Below are positions 1-7,255 of a DNA stretch of 46,703 nucleotides, in pieces. The position numbers and the translations under genes are program-made. Numbering within the stretch: position 1 is the first letter of the stretch; each line of letters begins with the position of its first letter. Under the pieces are notes generated by a model. It searched no databases. It was given only the letters and a program-made list of their open reading frames with translations, and was not told the origin of the DNA. Source of the DNA: Mollicutes bacterium. Lineage in GTDB: Bacteria > Bacillota_I > Bacilli_A > Izemoplasmatales > Izemoplasmataceae. Location: assembly GCA_003555335.1 (NCBI GenBank), contig PWHD01000048.1, forward strand, positions 1 through 46,703, given 5' to 3'.

Positions 1-9
1 GGTTTTGTG

Positions 10-36
10 TGGTATACTTTAAGCGAAAACGTTTTA
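10..36 (+). promoter_or_regulatory. Extended -10 promoter with palindromic operator for the GH3 gene
   Basis: TG-G-TATACT at 10-18 is an extended -10; any -35 would fall outside the window. It is followed by the perfect palindrome AAAACGTTTT at 26-35, between the -10 and the Shine-Dalgarno. A palindrome with a central CG is the usual form of LacI/GalR-family operators, and it partly matches a CcpA cre site. Sugar-responsive repression of the glucosidase is inferred. Confidence 0.5.
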
Positions 37-46
37 GGAGGTCGCA

Positions 47-1840
47 ATGAAAAAACTATTCGCACTTGTACTTCTGGGAATGACCGCCTTGATCGCGGCT
101 TGTACGACCCCGGAAAACGGTACCAATGGTGACAACGGTGAAAAGACCGGTGATTTCGTCGAAGATTTGCTGCAAGCTTTGACACTCGAAGAGAAAATCG
201 GCCAGATGCTGCAGGCAGAAGAAAAACATATCACCCCTGAACAAGTGAAAGCTTACAACATCGGCAGTATCTTGAGCGGTGGCGGCAGCCATCCGCATGC
301 CTACGATGATGATGTGGAAACCTGGTACGCCATGGTGGAAAGCTACCAGGAAGCCGCGCTTGCTTCAAGCAGCGGCACTCCTTTGCTTTATGGCACCGAT
401 GCGGTACACGGACACAACAATGTCTGGGGTGCGACCATCTTTCCCCACAACATCAATCTCGGGATGATGAACAACGCCGACCTGATTGAAAAAATCGGCG
501 CGGCGACCGCAAAAGAGATGCTGGCGACGGGCATACCCTGGAATTTCTCCCCGGCGGTGAGCGTCGCCCGGGATATCCGCTGGGGCCGTACGTACGAAGC
601 TTTCAGCGAAGACAACGTGATTCATGAACATCTGGTGGAGGGCTACATCAACGGCATGCAGGACCAAGGAATCATCGCCACCGCGAAACACTTTGTCGCA
701 GATGGCGGCACCGACGGCGGTATCGACCAGGGCGATGCCCGATTGAGTGAAACGGCGGTCAGAGACATGCACCTGCCGCCTTTCATCGAGGCGATCGAGG
801 CCGGGGTCACAACAATCATGGTGTCCTTCAGCTCGATCAACGGGGTGAAGATGCATGCCAGTCATTACTGGCTGACGACTGTTTTGAAAGAAGAACTCGG
901 CTTCGAGGGGCTTGTTCTCAGCGACTGGAACGCGACGTTCCAGCTTGAAGGCGATTTTCAGACCCAGCTTGTCCAGGCCGTGAATGCCGGTGTGGACATG
1001 CTGATGCTGCCTTATGACTGGAAAGATGCACACAGCGAACTCATCGAGGCGGTCAATCGGGGTCGGATTAGCGAAGAACGTCTTGATGACGCCGTAAGAC
1101 GGATTTTGACCGTGAAGTACGAACAGGGGTTGTTCGAGGCGCCATTCTACCGACTTGACCCAAAGACGCATTTCGCCACGGATGAACATATTGCCCTTGC
1201 GCGTCAAGCCGCCCGGGAATCGATGGTCATGCTTAAAAACGATAACGGCCTTCCCCTGACCGGGGAAGAAACACTTTATATCACCGGCCCGGCAAGCGAT
1301 CACGTCGGTTATCTCGCGGGCGGGTGGACGACCCACTGGCAAGGCAACACCGATGCGCGCCTTGGAACCGGCACATCCGTCCTTGAAGCGATACAAGCAA
1401 GACTTGAAGGTGAAAGCGGGCGGGTGGCGACATCGATGGCGGAAGCCGATACCGTACTGGTCGTCTTCACGGAAGTCCCCTACACCGAAGGCTACGGCGA
1501 TACCGACAACCCATCACTATTTTCCGGTCTTGCCCATCCCGATAACATCAACGCCTATCAAGAAGCGTTGAATGCCAAAGCCGCCGGAAAGACGGTCATC
1601 GGCATCATCATCAGCGGCCGACCGCTTTTGCTTGAAGATACCGTTGATACGTTCGATACACTGATTGCAGCCTTCCTGCCCGGAAGTGAAGGCGGAAGCG
1701 CGATTGCCGATCTGCTTTACGGGGATGCTGATTTCACGGGAAGACTGTCGTTTGCCTGGCCGGCCGCAACCGCTTATTTTTCCGACCGGGAAGCGCACAC
1801 GCTTTATCCGTTTGGTTACGGTCTTTCCTACGAAGACTGA
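47..1840 (+). CDS. GH3 beta-glucosidase / glucan glucohydrolase, lipoprotein
   Basis: This 597-residue protein should release terminal glucose from beta-glucans or cello-oligosaccharides at the cell surface. A lipoprotein signal ends in the lipobox IAAC (Cys19). The GH3 barrel follows, with KHF at 214-216 in the KHFxxDGGT context of barley-exohydrolase-like enzymes and the nucleophile Asp293 in SDW. The second alpha/beta domain begins near residue 390, and Glu476 (VFTEVPYTE) is the likely acid/base. Both domains are present, so this is not the short NagZ type. AGGAGG lies six bases before the ATG. A terminator follows, so the gene is a single transcription unit with its own promoter/operator. 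Family assignment is firm; exact substrate is not. Confidence 0.93.
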   Translation: MKKLFALVLLGMTALIAACTTPENGTNGDNGEKTGDFVEDLLQALTLEEKIGQMLQAEEKHITPEQVKAYNIGSILSGGGSHPHAYDDDVETWYAMVESYQEAALASSSGTPLLYGTDAVHGHNNVWGATIFPHNINLGMMNNADLIEKIGAATAKEMLATGIPWNFSPAVSVARDIRWGRTYEAFSEDNVIHEHLVEGYINGMQDQGIIATAKHFVADGGTDGGIDQGDARLSETAVRDMHLPPFIEAIEAGVTTIMVSFSSINGVKMHASHYWLTTVLKEELGFEGLVLSDWNATFQLEGDFQTQLVQAVNAGVDMLMLPYDWKDAHSELIEAVNRGRISEERLDDAVRRILTVKYEQGLFEAPFYRLDPKTHFATDEHIALARQAARESMVMLKNDNGLPLTGEETLYITGPASDHVGYLAGGWTTHWQGNTDARLGTGTSVLEAIQARLEGESGRVATSMAEADTVLVVFTEVPYTEGYGDTDNPSLFSGLAHPDNINAYQEALNAKAAGKTVIGIIISGRPLLLEDTVDTFDTLIAAFLPGSEGGSAIADLLYGDADFTGRLSFAWPAATAYFSDREAHTLYPFGYGLSYED

Positions 1841-1857
1841 AGGTTTATGGAAGGGAG

Positions 1858-1888
1858 AACCGGTGGCCAGGCACCGGTTTTCGATTTT
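1858..1888 (+). terminator. Rho-independent terminator of the GH3 gene
   Basis: AACCGGTG (1858-1865) pairs with CACCGGTT (1872-1879) around a six-base loop. A T-rich run follows. Confidence 0.85.
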
Positions 1889-2016
1889 TTTTCTATTTGG
1901 TGAATACTTAGTACCGCCAGAAGTACTTTTGTGCTACGATATAAGAAGAGAAACCCTGATCAATAGATGAAGTATAAATCAAACAGGATACTGTTATTGT
2001 TTTTCGGAGTTAGACC

Positions 2017-2541
2017 ATGCCACAGGTGAATCTGATTTTTCCTGAAAAAAAACACGAAGCCATGATCCAGGCATTCATAGAAGAATGCCGGCGGCATGGT
2101 TCATTATTCCATGGGGTTTCGCGTGTCGATGAACTGCCCTATGATGCCTGGTTGAAAAATGTTCAGGACAGTCACCGGGGTTTGTTTGACAACCCTGAGT
2201 GGGTACCGGCGACAACGTTATTGGTGTTGGCGGATGACAAACTCGTCGGCTTCATGAACATCAGACACAGACTGAATGACCTTCTGGCGAAAAAATGGGG
2301 TCATATCGGCTATATGATAAGACCGACCGAAAGAAGAAAAGGGTATGCGAAAGCGTCGTTGGCAGCGGCGCTTGCCTACTGTAAAGAGACGTTGGCACTA
2401 AGTAAAGTGCTTGTGACGTGCGACCGGGATAATCTTGCCTCGAAAAAAACGATCAAAGCGAACAACGGTGTTTATGAACGAACCGTTTTTGATAAAGAAA
2501 ACGCCAGTTATATGGAACACTACTGGATTGACCTTGATTGA
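2017..2541 (+). CDS. GNAT family N-acetyltransferase
   Basis: This 174-residue cytoplasmic protein has the GNAT fold, which transfers an acetyl group from acetyl-CoA to an amine. The CoA-pyrophosphate loop is visible as RRKGYA near residues 108-113, and it ends in the usual beta-strand pair. It resembles the group of predicted acetyltransferases beginning with a long N-terminal segment rich in charged residues. The start is set by CGGAG eight bases upstream. The next gene, another GNAT, starts 23 bases after the stop, and the two are probably co-transcribed up to the terminator at 3032. Substrate unknown. Confidence 0.85.
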   Translation: MPQVNLIFPEKKHEAMIQAFIEECRRHGSLFHGVSRVDELPYDAWLKNVQDSHRGLFDNPEWVPATTLLVLADDKLVGFMNIRHRLNDLLAKKWGHIGYMIRPTERRKGYAKASLAAALAYCKETLALSKVLVTCDRDNLASKKTIKANNGVYERTVFDKENASYMEHYWIDLD

Positions 2542-2564
2542 AAAATACGTAAGGACGTGAAACC

Positions 2565-3005
2565 ATGGCTATTACTTTAAAAGAAATAAACGCCGACAAT
2601 TTTGAAACCTGTATAGAACTGCGGGTCCGGGACGACCAACCCTATGTCGCGAGCAACGTCTACTCGATCGCCCAAAGCAAAGTCTACCCCGAAGGTACGA
2701 TCAAGGCCATCTACAAAGACGAAACCATGGTCGGTTTTTTGTTGTTCGGGCGCAATGATGAACCAAAAGACGAGCATCCCTGGCTCATCCGTTTCATGAT
2801 CGATAAAGATCATCAGGGCAAGGGCTACGGCAAAAAAGCGCTTGCGTTGACGCTTGAGCTCATGGAAAAGACCTACCCGGGTGAGCCGGTCTATCTCAGT
2901 ACCGACCCGAAAAACACCAACGCGATCAAGCTTTATGAAAAGTTCGGCTTTGTAAGCACTGACCGCCTTGACGAGGGCGAACTTGTCTTCATCAAGCAAT
3001 CATAG
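2565..3005 (+). CDS. GNAT family N-acetyltransferase (spermidine/diamine type)
   Basis: The protein has 146 residues and a complete GNAT domain: the acetyl-CoA loop is QGKGYG near residue 86 and the C-terminal strand carries NAIKLYEKFGF. The N-terminal half, with a VASNVYS segment, is like BltD/SpeG-type polyamine acetyltransferases, so a polyamine or small amine is a reasonable but unproven substrate. AAGGA precedes the ATG. It is the last gene before the terminator at 3032-3062. Confidence 0.85.
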   Translation: MAITLKEINADNFETCIELRVRDDQPYVASNVYSIAQSKVYPEGTIKAIYKDETMVGFLLFGRNDEPKDEHPWLIRFMIDKDHQGKGYGKKALALTLELMEKTYPGEPVYLSTDPKNTNAIKLYEKFGFVSTDRLDEGELVFIKQS

Positions 3006-3031
3006 AAACCACGAGGAAGAAAGACGAACTC

Positions 3032-3062
3032 AAAAGACCGCCGGTAAATGCGGTCTTTTTTG
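3032..3062 (+). terminator. Rho-independent terminator after the GNAT pair
   Basis: AAAAGACCGC (3032-3041) pairs with GCGGTCTTTT (3050-3059), followed by TT. It appears to be built into the decayed 3' end of the minus-strand DsrE relic. Confidence 0.85.
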
Positions 3063-3211
3063 ATTTTTGAGTGTATCGGCCACACCGCCAGCCATCAAGA
3101 ATGAACCGCCCGCGCTTATTGTTCTTTGATGACACTACGAGCAAGTTTGATCGCGTTGTAGGATGTTTCACCGCCATAAGGTGCGGCATTGATGATGAAG
3201 AGATAATGCAT
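3036..3211 (-). pseudogene. Relic of a DsrE-family gene
   Basis: Read on the minus strand from ATG 3211, a 31-codon frame gives a typical DsrE N-terminus: strand LFIIN, then APYGGE, then SYNAIKLA. It stops at 3116. In a second minus frame just beyond, FLMAGGVADTLKNQK resembles the family's next conserved segment (FLMxDAV), and this frame runs into the terminator hairpin. The gene therefore looks frameshifted and truncated. No Shine-Dalgarno precedes the ATG. DsrE proteins are normally about 110-120 residues. The intact DsrE gene at 26271-26603 is only a distant relative. Confidence 0.55.
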
Positions 3212-3218
3212 GGTAATG

Positions 3219-3440
3219 CACTTTAAAACCGATGCTGGTGCTTTCGCTGTCAGGATGCACATTCGCATATGTTCTCACAAGCGCTCTCCGGGTAGACTGG
3301 TGTAGATACGCTTTTTGATTTTGGCGCCGCGAAAGAAATAAAGATTCTTCGTAAGGATATGACATATTTATTCATGGTAGCGGTTGATGACCTTGTGTCT
3401 TATGTTTAGATCAACATCATCTTTTAATTTTTTGTAAAGA
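3219..3440 (-). other. Intergenic region with decayed minus-strand coding remnants
   Basis: No intact gene was found. Short minus-strand frames look protein-like and end abruptly, for example one ending KVINRYHE (stop near 3368) and one containing FRGAKIKKRIYTSLPGERL around 3280-3350. None has a ribosome-binding site and no family was recognised. They are best read as gene debris, continuous with the DsrE relic. Confidence 0.35.
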
Positions 3441-3443
3441 TGC

Positions 3444-3497
3444 TTGCATGAAGGATGGTTGAATGTTAATATATTACTGTTTAGTAATATAAGGAGG
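3444..3497 (+). promoter_or_regulatory. ars promoter, ArsR operator and Shine-Dalgarno
   Basis: TTGCAT at 3444-3449, a 17-base spacer and TAATAT at 3467-3472 (with TG at 3464-3465) form a good promoter. The perfect inverted repeat ATATTACT/AGTAATAT at 3471-3478 and 3483-3490 overlaps the -10 and start site. AAGGAGG follows directly. This is the expected layout of an autorepressed ArsR operator. Confidence 0.85.
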
Positions 3498-3503
3498 GGT
3501 ATC

Positions 3504-3845
3504 ATGATTAAAACGGAGCAACTATTCAAACTATTGGCGGATACGAGCAAGTTGAAGATATTCATGATGCTGATGCACGATGAATACTGCGTGTGTGATA
3601 TTGAAAAGTTTCTATCGTTGAAACAAGCCAATGTATCCAAACATCTGATGTCCTTCAAACGGCACGGACTGGTGGAAGGGTTTAGAGAGAATCAGTGGAT
3701 TCACTACCGCCTCACACCCACATTGGAATCAGAACATGAAGCGTTATATACCTATTTACAAGAAACCAAGTTATATAAAACAATTGAAGCGGGATTGTCA
3801 TCTTTTGAAAAAGAACTGTGTCATCCTCTAAAAAAGGAAGATTAA
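3504..3845 (+). CDS. arsR: ArsR-family arsenite-responsive repressor
   Basis: This 113-residue winged-helix repressor should release DNA when arsenite or antimonite binds. The metal site is the Cys pair in EYCVCDI, matching the ELCVCDL motif of classic ArsR proteins at the start of the recognition region, and the helix-turn-helix contains QANVSKHL. The start at 3504 is chosen because AAGGAGG lies six bases upstream; the longer open frame upstream runs through the promoter. The operator at 3471-3490 and the arsenite pump two bases downstream support autoregulation of an arsR-acr3 operon. The segment is AT-richer than its surroundings, which would fit acquisition as a cassette. Confidence 0.93.
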   Translation: MIKTEQLFKLLADTSKLKIFMMLMHDEYCVCDIEKFLSLKQANVSKHLMSFKRHGLVEGFRENQWIHYRLTPTLESEHEALYTYLQETKLYKTIEAGLSSFEKELCHPLKKED

Positions 3846-3847
3846 TA

Positions 3848-4915
3848 ATGACAGAAAAAAAAGGCATTGCATTTTTCGAAAAATATCTGACCGTATGGGT
3901 GTTGATTTGCATGGGCATCGGTGTATTGATCGGTCAATATCTGAGCATCATACCGATGTTTTTAGAAAGGTTCACTTATGCGGAAATTTCGATTCCGATC
4001 GCACTTTTGATATGGTTGATGATCTACCCGATGATGTTGAAGGTTGATTTCACCAGTTTGAAAAATGTACGAAAAAGTCCGAAAGGACTCTATCTAACGT
4101 GGGTGGTGAACTGGTTGATCAAGCCCTTTACGATGTTTCTGATCGCGGCAGTTTTCTTTTTAGTGCTTTTCAGCCGTTTCATCCCCGATGATTTGGCAAG
4201 ACAATATCTCGCCGGTGCAGTTATATTGGGGGCGGCGCCATGTACGGCGATGGTATTCGTATGGAGTCATCTGACCAAAGGAAACCCCGCTTACACCGTC
4301 GTGCAGGTCGCGACGAACAATGTCATCTTGTTGGCGTTGTTTACGCCGATCGTGGCGTTATTGATAAGTTTCACCGGTGTTTTGGATACCGTGGGGATTG
4401 CCTTGCCCTGGGATACCTTGATGATCTCGGTGTTTCTCTTTGTGGTGATTCCGCTTGCGGCGGGTATCTTCACAAGAACGCATCTGATCAAGGAAAAAGG
4501 CGAGACGTACTTCAATAAACGTTTCCTACCGAAATTCAAACATGTCACCGTGATAGGATTGCTGCTGACCTTGATCTTGATTTTCGCCTTCCAATCAGAA
4601 GTCATTATTAACAATCCCCTGCATATCGTACTCATCAGCGTGCCGTTGATCATTCAGACATTCCTGATATTCTTTATCGCCTATTATGGGGCCAAGAAAC
4701 TGAAGCTGAGCCATGATGTGGCCGCCCCCGCCGGGATGATCGGGGCTTCGAATTTCTTCGAACTGGCCGTTGCGGTTGCGATCGCGCTTTTCGGGGCAAC
4801 CTCACCGGTCGCCCTGGCCACGACGGTCGGTATTATCGTGGAAGTGCCGGTTATGTTGATGCTTGTGGCCATTGCCAATCACACGAAACAACGGTTCGTT
4901 CTTGCCACGACATAA
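3848..4915 (+). CDS. acr3: Arsenite efflux permease, Acr3 family
   Basis: The 355-residue membrane protein exports arsenite (and possibly antimonite). It has about ten membrane segments of the BASS fold. The conserved pore Cys lies in GAAPCTAMVFVWS and the conserved Glu in NFFELAVAVA, both known to be needed in Acr3 transporters. The start at 3848 follows AAGGAA at a normal distance and comes two bases after the arsR stop; a longer frame from 3818 would overlap arsR without a ribosome-binding site. No arsenate reductase arsC is adjacent, so the operon handles arsenite itself. Confidence 0.93.
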   Translation: MTEKKGIAFFEKYLTVWVLICMGIGVLIGQYLSIIPMFLERFTYAEISIPIALLIWLMIYPMMLKVDFTSLKNVRKSPKGLYLTWVVNWLIKPFTMFLIAAVFFLVLFSRFIPDDLARQYLAGAVILGAAPCTAMVFVWSHLTKGNPAYTVVQVATNNVILLALFTPIVALLISFTGVLDTVGIALPWDTLMISVFLFVVIPLAAGIFTRTHLIKEKGETYFNKRFLPKFKHVTVIGLLLTLILIFAFQSEVIINNPLHIVLISVPLIIQTFLIFFIAYYGAKKLKLSHDVAAPAGMIGASNFFELAVAVAIALFGATSPVALATTVGIIVEVPVMLMLVAIANHTKQRFVLATT

Positions 4916-4957
4916 AAAAAGACGATTTCCCATATCATAAGGAAATCGTCTTTTTAT
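4916..4957 (+). terminator. Rho-independent terminator of the ars operon
   Basis: A 15-base stem, AAAAAGACGATTTCC (4916-4930) with GGAAATCGTCTTTTT (4941-4955), begins directly after the stop codon. Confidence 0.92.
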
Positions 4958-5155
4958 CGCACTTAATTTTCTCAGGGGCTTTGCGAAAAAAGCTTTTTAA
5001 GGTATTTTGACTTCAGTTGGTTCCGCATTTGAAAGGTCGTTGTCTGTTTGTCCGCAGCTTGATGTTTTGGTAACTGGAAAGCACAATTTTCGGAAAACTG
5101 AAATTCAATCAATGAAATGCCGACATCCGGATCTTATTTCATCAGTGCCCGTGCT

Positions 5156-5240
5156 TTTCGGCCACTCGTTATGTTGAGGATCTGGCGCTTTCGCGATACA
5201 AGCGGACGATGGCTTCCATCCATGGAACCGACGACTTTTC
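5156..5240. repeat. Intergenic repeat, copy A
   Basis: About 85 bases align with 7114-7199 at roughly 75% identity with one gap (hand alignment). It lies in the 358-base gap between acr3 and the minus-strand gene ending at 5274; apart from the ars terminator nothing else was recognised in that gap. Minus-strand reading gives an open tail ending ILNITSGRKARALMK, so this may be the end of a dead gene rather than a structured element. Confidence 0.5.
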
Positions 5241-5244
5241 TACA

Positions 5245-5288
5245 CTTAGGAAAGAAGCAATCAAAACCGATAACTACTCGGTTTGATT
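5245..5288 (-). terminator. Hairpin over the stop codon of the amphipathic-helix gene
   Basis: AATCAAAACCGA (5259-5270) and TCGGTTTGATT (5278-5288) are inverted with one bulged base. In the minus direction a weak T-rich stretch follows. It is a plausible but imperfect terminator. Confidence 0.45.
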
Positions 5289-6053
5289 ACTTCTTTTCAT
5301 CTTGTTTTTTATGAAGCGGAGTGGCAACTTTACATCCTTGATAAGGCTTTTGAAAGCTTGCTTCAGTATAGTAAGGAGCCTTTTGATTTTTAGTAACAAA
5401 GGATGAATCAGTCGAAATAGAGGTTTTAGAACAAACCGGAGTCCTTTCAAAATCAGGATAACCAACTTTGCGAACCGAAAAGTCAGATGCGTCAGCATTA
5501 ATGTGATCCGATCTCCGATATAGTCAATACTTTTTCTTAGAGGAAGGAAGAGAAATGCCAGGAGATTTCTGATATTCACAATGAGTCTACGTATCATTCG
5601 CGCTACTTTTCTAAAATGATTCAAAACATGGTAATAAATAAATCTTATTTTTTTTCCTATGAACAAGACGAATCGTTTCAGTTGTCTCAAACATTGATGG
5701 ATCGGTGCGATGAGGAATCTGAATTTTTTATAGACCCATTTGAATAGTTTGCGTATAACGTTGTAGAAGCGATCGAATAGCGAAATGATGAAATCATATG
5801 TTTTGTCGGCGATTGCCTTTATTTTATTGAACAGCCATTTAAGCGCAATGTATAATGGCCGGAAGAAACGCTTGAATAGGTCCAATATCGTTTCAAACAA
5901 CCCGATCAACTTGTAGATAAGCGATTTCAATTTCCGAAAAAGCCACGTTATGGATTCGTTTAGAATAACGTAGATGAACACCAATGGATAAAGTAATATT
6001 TTAATAAAAACCGTCATGAAACGAATGGCTGGTTTGTCGTTTTCATAGCCCAT
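5274..6053 (-). CDS. Unrecognised basic amphipathic-helix protein
   Basis: The 259-residue product fits no family I know. After an N-terminal hydrophobic stretch (about residues 10-30), almost the entire chain repeats a two-hydrophobic/two-or-three-polar pattern (for example LFRKL, LIYKL, LFETIL, LFKRFF, KLFKWV), as in long amphipathic helices. It is very rich in Lys, Arg, Phe, Leu and Ile and poor in Gly, Ser and acidic residues. This predicts peripheral binding to anionic membrane by long helices, broadly as perilipin- or apolipoprotein-like helices do; that is inference. AAGGAG is well placed before the ATG, and a promoter and operator-like palindrome lie upstream. The gene is AT-richer than its neighbours. 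Confidence 0.75.
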   Translation of the reverse strand: MGYENDKPAIRFMTVFIKILLYPLVFIYVILNESITWLFRKLKSLIYKLIGLFETILDLFKRFFRPLYIALKWLFNKIKAIADKTYDFIISLFDRFYNVIRKLFKWVYKKFRFLIAPIHQCLRQLKRFVLFIGKKIRFIYYHVLNHFRKVARMIRRLIVNIRNLLAFLFLPLRKSIDYIGDRITLMLTHLTFRFAKLVILILKGLRFVLKPLFRLIHPLLLKIKRLLTILKQAFKSLIKDVKLPLRFIKNKMKRSNQTE

Positions 6054-6098
6054 AAAGCACTCCTTGCATTAATAAGGATTTTGTACATGATGTTCGCT

Positions 6099-6137
6099 CG
6101 ATATACTGATTATATCGCAAGCAATGAAAAACGTGAA
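6099..6137 (-). promoter_or_regulatory. Promoter and overlapping palindrome for the amphipathic-helix gene
   Basis: On the minus strand TTCACG (6132-6137), 17 bases, TATAAT (6109-6114). The perfect inverted repeat CGATATA/TATATCG (6099-6105 and 6111-6117) covers the -10, so a repressor could occlude it. The rest of the gap up to 6426 holds no convincing gene. A minus-strand frame at 6265-6456 with many Cys and Lys lacks a ribosome-binding site. Confidence 0.6.
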
Positions 6138-6426
6138 TTTTTGTTTCCACTATCTCTTTCTACCTTCAAGTGAGTTGTGAAAAATCTCTTTGCAAAAGGT
6201 CCTGATTTTCACGGAATTTATGGCTCGATCGGCTAGAAAGCGCACGTCCACGTCAGGCCGAAAATCAAATTAAAGCGCTGCTGACCTTCTGTATTTTTTC
6301 AGAATCGTTCACATGTTTCGATTTAGGAATATCGACGTTGGCTGAGAAAGGGGTCAAAGATAGACCGCAAGGAACGTTGCATCCCTTTGAACAATGTCGG
6401 TGCCTACCAAAGCCACAAGCGACAGA

Positions 6427-6469
6427 AAAAACACGCAAGATAGAAATTTCGTCCACCTTGCGTGTTTTT
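6427..6469 (-). terminator. Terminator of the GNAT gene at 6476
   Basis: AAAAACACGCAAG (6427-6439) and CTTGCGTGTTTTT (6457-6469) form a 13-base stem with T-runs in both directions. It sits just after the minus-strand stop. Confidence 0.88.
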
Positions 6470-6475
6470 CAAATA

Positions 6476-6958
6476 TCAGACTCGGCTAAACCACAAGTAA
6501 GATACCGGTTCGATAGTGGCACTTTCATCCGTTTTTTTAAAGTTAAAGCGCTCGAAGAAGGCATGCGCCCCATAATTCTTTTCGTGACACAATAAAACGA
6601 TATGGTTGTTGTAGCGCGAATCGGCATCGATGGCTTCAAGAACACACTTGAAAGCCGTTTTGCCCAGGCCATTGCCTTGAAAGGCTTGATCGAGCATGAA
6701 CGCATCGATCAGGGTTGCGTCATTTTTCAACCGGTAGGGTTCCACACCTTTTGGGACATGCACCCATTTGACGAATCCGATCGGGGTTGAATCCTTCGTA
6801 ATCGCCTTCAGGGAATCAAGATACCCCAGACGCAGATTGACGTAGCCTTGCGCGAGAAATTCGCTGTTCGGTCGCGTGAACGCTTCTTGGTTCTTTCTGG
6901 GTTTTAGACGCAGGAGGGCATCAAGGTTGTCCCAGGTGATTGCTTCGAGTTTGATCAT
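6476..6958 (-). CDS. GNAT family N-acetyltransferase
   Basis: The 160-residue protein carries the acetyl-CoA loop QGNGLG near residue 94 after the strand DAFMLD, and a C-terminal AHAFFERFNF segment, as expected for a diamine/spermine N-acetyltransferase-like GNAT. The ATG is preceded by GAGGTGG on the minus strand. It has its own promoter (TTGACA at 7002-7007) and terminator, so it is monocistronic. Substrate unknown. Confidence 0.85.
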   Translation of the reverse strand: MIKLEAITWDNLDALLRLKPRKNQEAFTRPNSEFLAQGYVNLRLGYLDSLKAITKDSTPIGFVKWVHVPKGVEPYRLKNDATLIDAFMLDQAFQGNGLGKTAFKCVLEAIDADSRYNNHIVLLCHEKNYGAHAFFERFNFKKTDESATIEPVSYLWFSRV

Positions 6959-6978
6959 GGTACCACCTCATCACCTTA

Positions 6979-7007
6979 AGCCTACAAGAGGTCTTTGCGC
7001 TTGTCAA
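6979..7007 (-). promoter_or_regulatory. Promoter of the GNAT gene at 6476
   Basis: On the minus strand there is a consensus TTGACA (7002-7007), a 17-base spacer and TAGGCT (6979-6984). The -35 is perfect; the -10 is poor. Confidence 0.5.
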
Positions 7008-7113
7008 AGGTTTTTATCGTACAAAAGAAACACACAGGGTCCATTTGGATTGGTGTGTTATCAAGTAAACCATCTTTGGAAAGTAGAAAGCGACTACGGT
7101 CGTTGTTTCACTG

Positions 7114-7199
7114 TTTCGGCCATTAGCTATCTTGAGGATGCGGCACTTTTGCCATGGAAGCGGTTGATCGCTTTTTATCCACGGAACCGGCGACTTCTC
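7114..7199. repeat. Intergenic repeat, copy B
   Basis: Diverged copy of the element at 5156-5240, in the same orientation, lying between two minus-strand acetyltransferase genes. Conserved blocks include TTGAGGAT, AAGCGG and GGAACCG. Minus-strand reading gives a frame related to copy A but shifted relative to it, so neither looks functional as a protein. Confidence 0.5.
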
Positions 7200-7255
7200 G
7201 CTTGCCACATCCAAGAGATTGAAGTAATGATTCAATCCCAACAATATGAATGGAT

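Noticed and set aside
365..1396. Long minus-strand open frame of 343 codons
   Set aside because: It is the antisense shadow of the GH3 gene, which has clear catalytic motifs, a signal peptide and a ribosome-binding site.
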